Part shown: positions 62,584-64,000 of the stretch, one piece after another | Position numbering within the stretch: position 1 is the first letter of the stretch | Layout: each line of letters begins with the position of its first letter | Origin: Enterococcus sp. CSURQ0835 | Lineage (GTDB): Bacteria; Bacillota; Bacilli; Lactobacillales; Enterococcaceae | NCBI RefSeq assembly: GCF_902706605.1 | Contig: NZ_CACSLH010000008.1 | Coordinates: 42,248-106,247 of the forward strand | DNA length: 64,000 nucleotides | Direction: 5' to 3' | Made by a program: the position numbers and the translations under genes | The notes under the pieces: model-generated | What the model was told of the DNA's origin: nothing | Database searches by the model: none | What the model saw: only the letters and a program-made list of their open reading frames with translations

Positions 62584-63174
62584 ATGAGCCAATCATTGGA
62601 AGTTGAATACAAAACGTTGCTAGACGCAACTGCATATGAGCGTTTGAGCCAACAGTTCAACTTGACGGCTCGTGATTTTATCACTCAGACTAATCTCTAT
62701 TTTGATACACCAAGCGAGCAATTAAAAGCAAAACGTTTCGGGTTACGCGTCCGCTATTTTGAAACAGGTGGTGAAGCAACCTTGAAGACGCCAGCAAAAG
62801 TCGGTCTGTTAGAGACGACTGACTCACTTTCATCTGATGCGGTCAAAGAGATTTTAGCCACTAAGCGTTTTCCGCAAAGTGCCACGCATGTCTTAAAAGC
62901 TTTAGCAACACACCAGATCAAAGCCAACGAATTACAATTGATCGCCCAATTAAAAACGCGGCGAGCAGAATTTACGATTCCAGAAGGTAAATTAGCATTA
63001 GACGAAAACTGGTATGCGGATCGTCACGATTATGAACTTGAATTAGAAGTTCAAGACAGCGGTACGAGCCAAGCTGAGTTTTTCGCTTTTTTGGATCGTT
63101 TTGCACTTGACTATCAACCAACTAAAAATAAGATCGTCCGCGCAGTAGAAGCGCAACGATTTCATGATAAATGA
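62584..63174 (+). CDS. CYTH-domain protein (YjbK-like)
   Basis: A 196-residue triphosphate-tunnel protein. The signature is LEVEYKTLL (ExExK) at the N-terminus, with alternating charged strands such as FGLRVRYFETGGEATLKTP and YELELEV. Members hydrolyse triphosphates or bind inorganic polyphosphate-like ligands. The ATG at 62584 has TAGGTG upstream; a TTG one codon before is possible. It is beside relQ, as in many Firmicutes. Confidence 0.87.
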   Translation: MSQSLEVEYKTLLDATAYERLSQQFNLTARDFITQTNLYFDTPSEQLKAKRFGLRVRYFETGGEATLKTPAKVGLLETTDSLSSDAVKEILATKRFPQSATHVLKALATHQIKANELQLIAQLKTRRAEFTIPEGKLALDENWYADRHDYELELEVQDSGTSQAEFFAFLDRFALDYQPTKNKIVRAVEAQRFHDK

Positions 63175-63199
63175 TCAGGGTCTTAGGGAGGAATGTCCG

Positions 63200-63850
63200 T
63201 TGATTGAGATTTATTTGTTTGTTAACCCCATTGGAGAACGTTGTTTGTCCGTTGAAAAAAAAGTATTGGATCTAATCGAGCAGCAAGAGTTAAAGGTTCA
63301 GCTGCGGTTGATCCCGCTGATGAATCTGTACACGATCTCAGATGTGATGAAACACCAAGGTACTTGCACTAAAAATATCAAAGCTCGTAATCAATTATCA
63401 AAAGATATTTACTCGGCTTCATTGGATTTTAAAGCCGCTCAACTACAAGGTAAAAAACGTGGTCGGGATTTTCTGATCCGCCTGCAAGAAGAAGTCGGTG
63501 TGAATGGCCAGCGTTATTCAAAACAATTAGCACAAGACTTGATCCAAGAAGTCGGTGGCGATTTGGAGATGTTCATTGAAGACCGCGAATCTGAATTTGT
63601 CAGTGAAGCTTTTTTATCTGACCAGCAGATCGCCCATGAGATGAAGATCAAATGCCATCCTTCCGCTGTGATCTACAATTATGCGTGTGACCTTGACTTT
63701 GGCGTGTTAGTTGAAGGCTGCGAATCCATCGAACACATCGCTGAGCTTTGTCAAACAAAAGAAGCCACGTTGCAATTTTTCAATGATCATAAAGCGCAAG
63801 CAACTCTCAATGAACAAAAAGCGACGAAGCGACATCTCTATTTAGTTTAA
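63200..63850 (+). CDS. spxH: SpxH/YjbH-like thioredoxin-fold ClpXP adaptor
   Basis: A 216-residue DsbA-family protein. IEIYLFVNPIGERC at the N-terminus occupies the thioredoxin active-site position with a single cysteine instead of CxxC, which suits the adaptor YjbH/SpxH that delivers Spx to ClpXP. The start is TTG at 63200, eight bases after AGGGAGG; an ATG 12 codons earlier overlaps the CYTH gene and lacks an SD. Linkage to relQ, nadK and CYTH genes supports the call. Confidence 0.82.
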   Translation: MIEIYLFVNPIGERCLSVEKKVLDLIEQQELKVQLRLIPLMNLYTISDVMKHQGTCTKNIKARNQLSKDIYSASLDFKAAQLQGKKRGRDFLIRLQEEVGVNGQRYSKQLAQDLIQEVGGDLEMFIEDRESEFVSEAFLSDQQIAHEMKIKCHPSAVIYNYACDLDFGVLVEGCESIEHIAELCQTKEATLQFFNDHKAQATLNEQKATKRHLYLV

Positions 63851-63878
63851 TGAACTTATCTTACATTATTTCAAATCA

Positions 63879-64000
63879 AAACCACCCGTGTGAACGGGTG
63901 GTTTGCTCTTCGGCTGAAAGCCTCTATTACCGGCCACGGCCTAAAAGGCCCTCTGAAAGGTCTCCCTTCCGCACCACTTCTACTCGCTGATTCTAAAAGA
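63879..64000. mobile_element. Cluster of hairpins, possible end of an IS200/IS605-type element
   Basis: AAACCACCCGT and ACGGGTGGTTT (63879-63904) form an 11-base stem with loop GTGA. GGCT-GAA-AGCC (63912-63922), three GGCC blocks (63932-63950) and CCTCTGAAAGG follow. Dense short hairpins of this type occur at IS200/IS605 ends. The first hairpin could instead be the spxH terminator. No transposase lies within the window, so the call is tentative. Confidence 0.35.

Overview
The window looks like a chromosome segment of a low-to-moderate GC member of the Lactobacillales, most probably Enterococcus or a close relative. The support is the content and order of a complete dcw (division and cell wall) cluster, the recN-argR-tlyA-ispA-xseBA-folD-nusB-asp23-efp-pepP block, a relQ-nadK-rluD-mgtE operon facing a CYTH/spxH-like pair, strong AGGAGG ribosome binding sites, and a sortase-assembled pilus locus. 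The species cannot be named from the sequence. No rRNA, tRNA, CRISPR array or complete insertion sequence was seen.

Layout. 1-14,089 (all minus): dcw cluster, in transcription order mraZ, rsmH, ftsL, pbpX, mraY, murD, murG, divIB, ftsA, ftsZ, ylmE, sepF, ylmG, ylmH and divIVA (cut by the left edge). A 10-bp-phased GTGG array, a probable MraZ operator, lies before mraZ, and ftsA has its own promoter. 14,363-15,111: two small membrane proteins. 15,192-24,581 (minus): DNA repair and nucleases, arginine repressor, isoprenoid and folate enzymes, NusB, an Asp23 protein, EF-P and an M24 peptidase. 24,660-26,973: a ComX-like sigma factor gene diverging from a ComK-like gene that is followed by a GH25 lysozyme. 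Two AAAA-N5-TTTT boxes sit between the divergent genes.

27,073-29,811: a GlsB-like small membrane protein preceded by a tandem 104-bp repeat that also resembles the asp23 leader, an orphan class C sortase with an unusual C-terminal domain, and an unrecognised protein. 30,038-32,642: rplKA and rplJL with an L10 leader attenuator. 32,944-38,277: serine dehydratase, a lactate-oxidase-like enzyme, a P-loop kinase-like protein, a lipoprotein hydrolase, and nusG-secE-rpmG. 38,456-47,611: CbpB-like protein, queT under a preQ1-I riboswitch, a lipid kinase, an oxidoreductase, RecD2, a phosphatase, TrmL (behind a hairpin-rich attenuator-like leader), RlmA and CutC.

47,659-57,672 (minus): a five-gene pilus operon, in order backbone-type pilin, sortase C, second pilin, sortase C, very large tip-like adhesin. 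Both pilins have the VYPK pilin motif and LPKTG. The large adhesin ends in a non-canonical MPRAG signal. 58,150-63,850: NUDIX, MgtE, RluD-type synthase, NAD kinase and RelQ on minus; CYTH protein and SpxH-like adaptor on plus. The right edge holds a run of hairpins resembling a mobile-element end.

The parts most worth follow-up are the sigma/ComK-like/lysozyme module with its boxes, the promoter-leader repeat shared by asp23 and glsB, the sortase with a predicted cytosolic CnaB-like domain, and the trmL leader.
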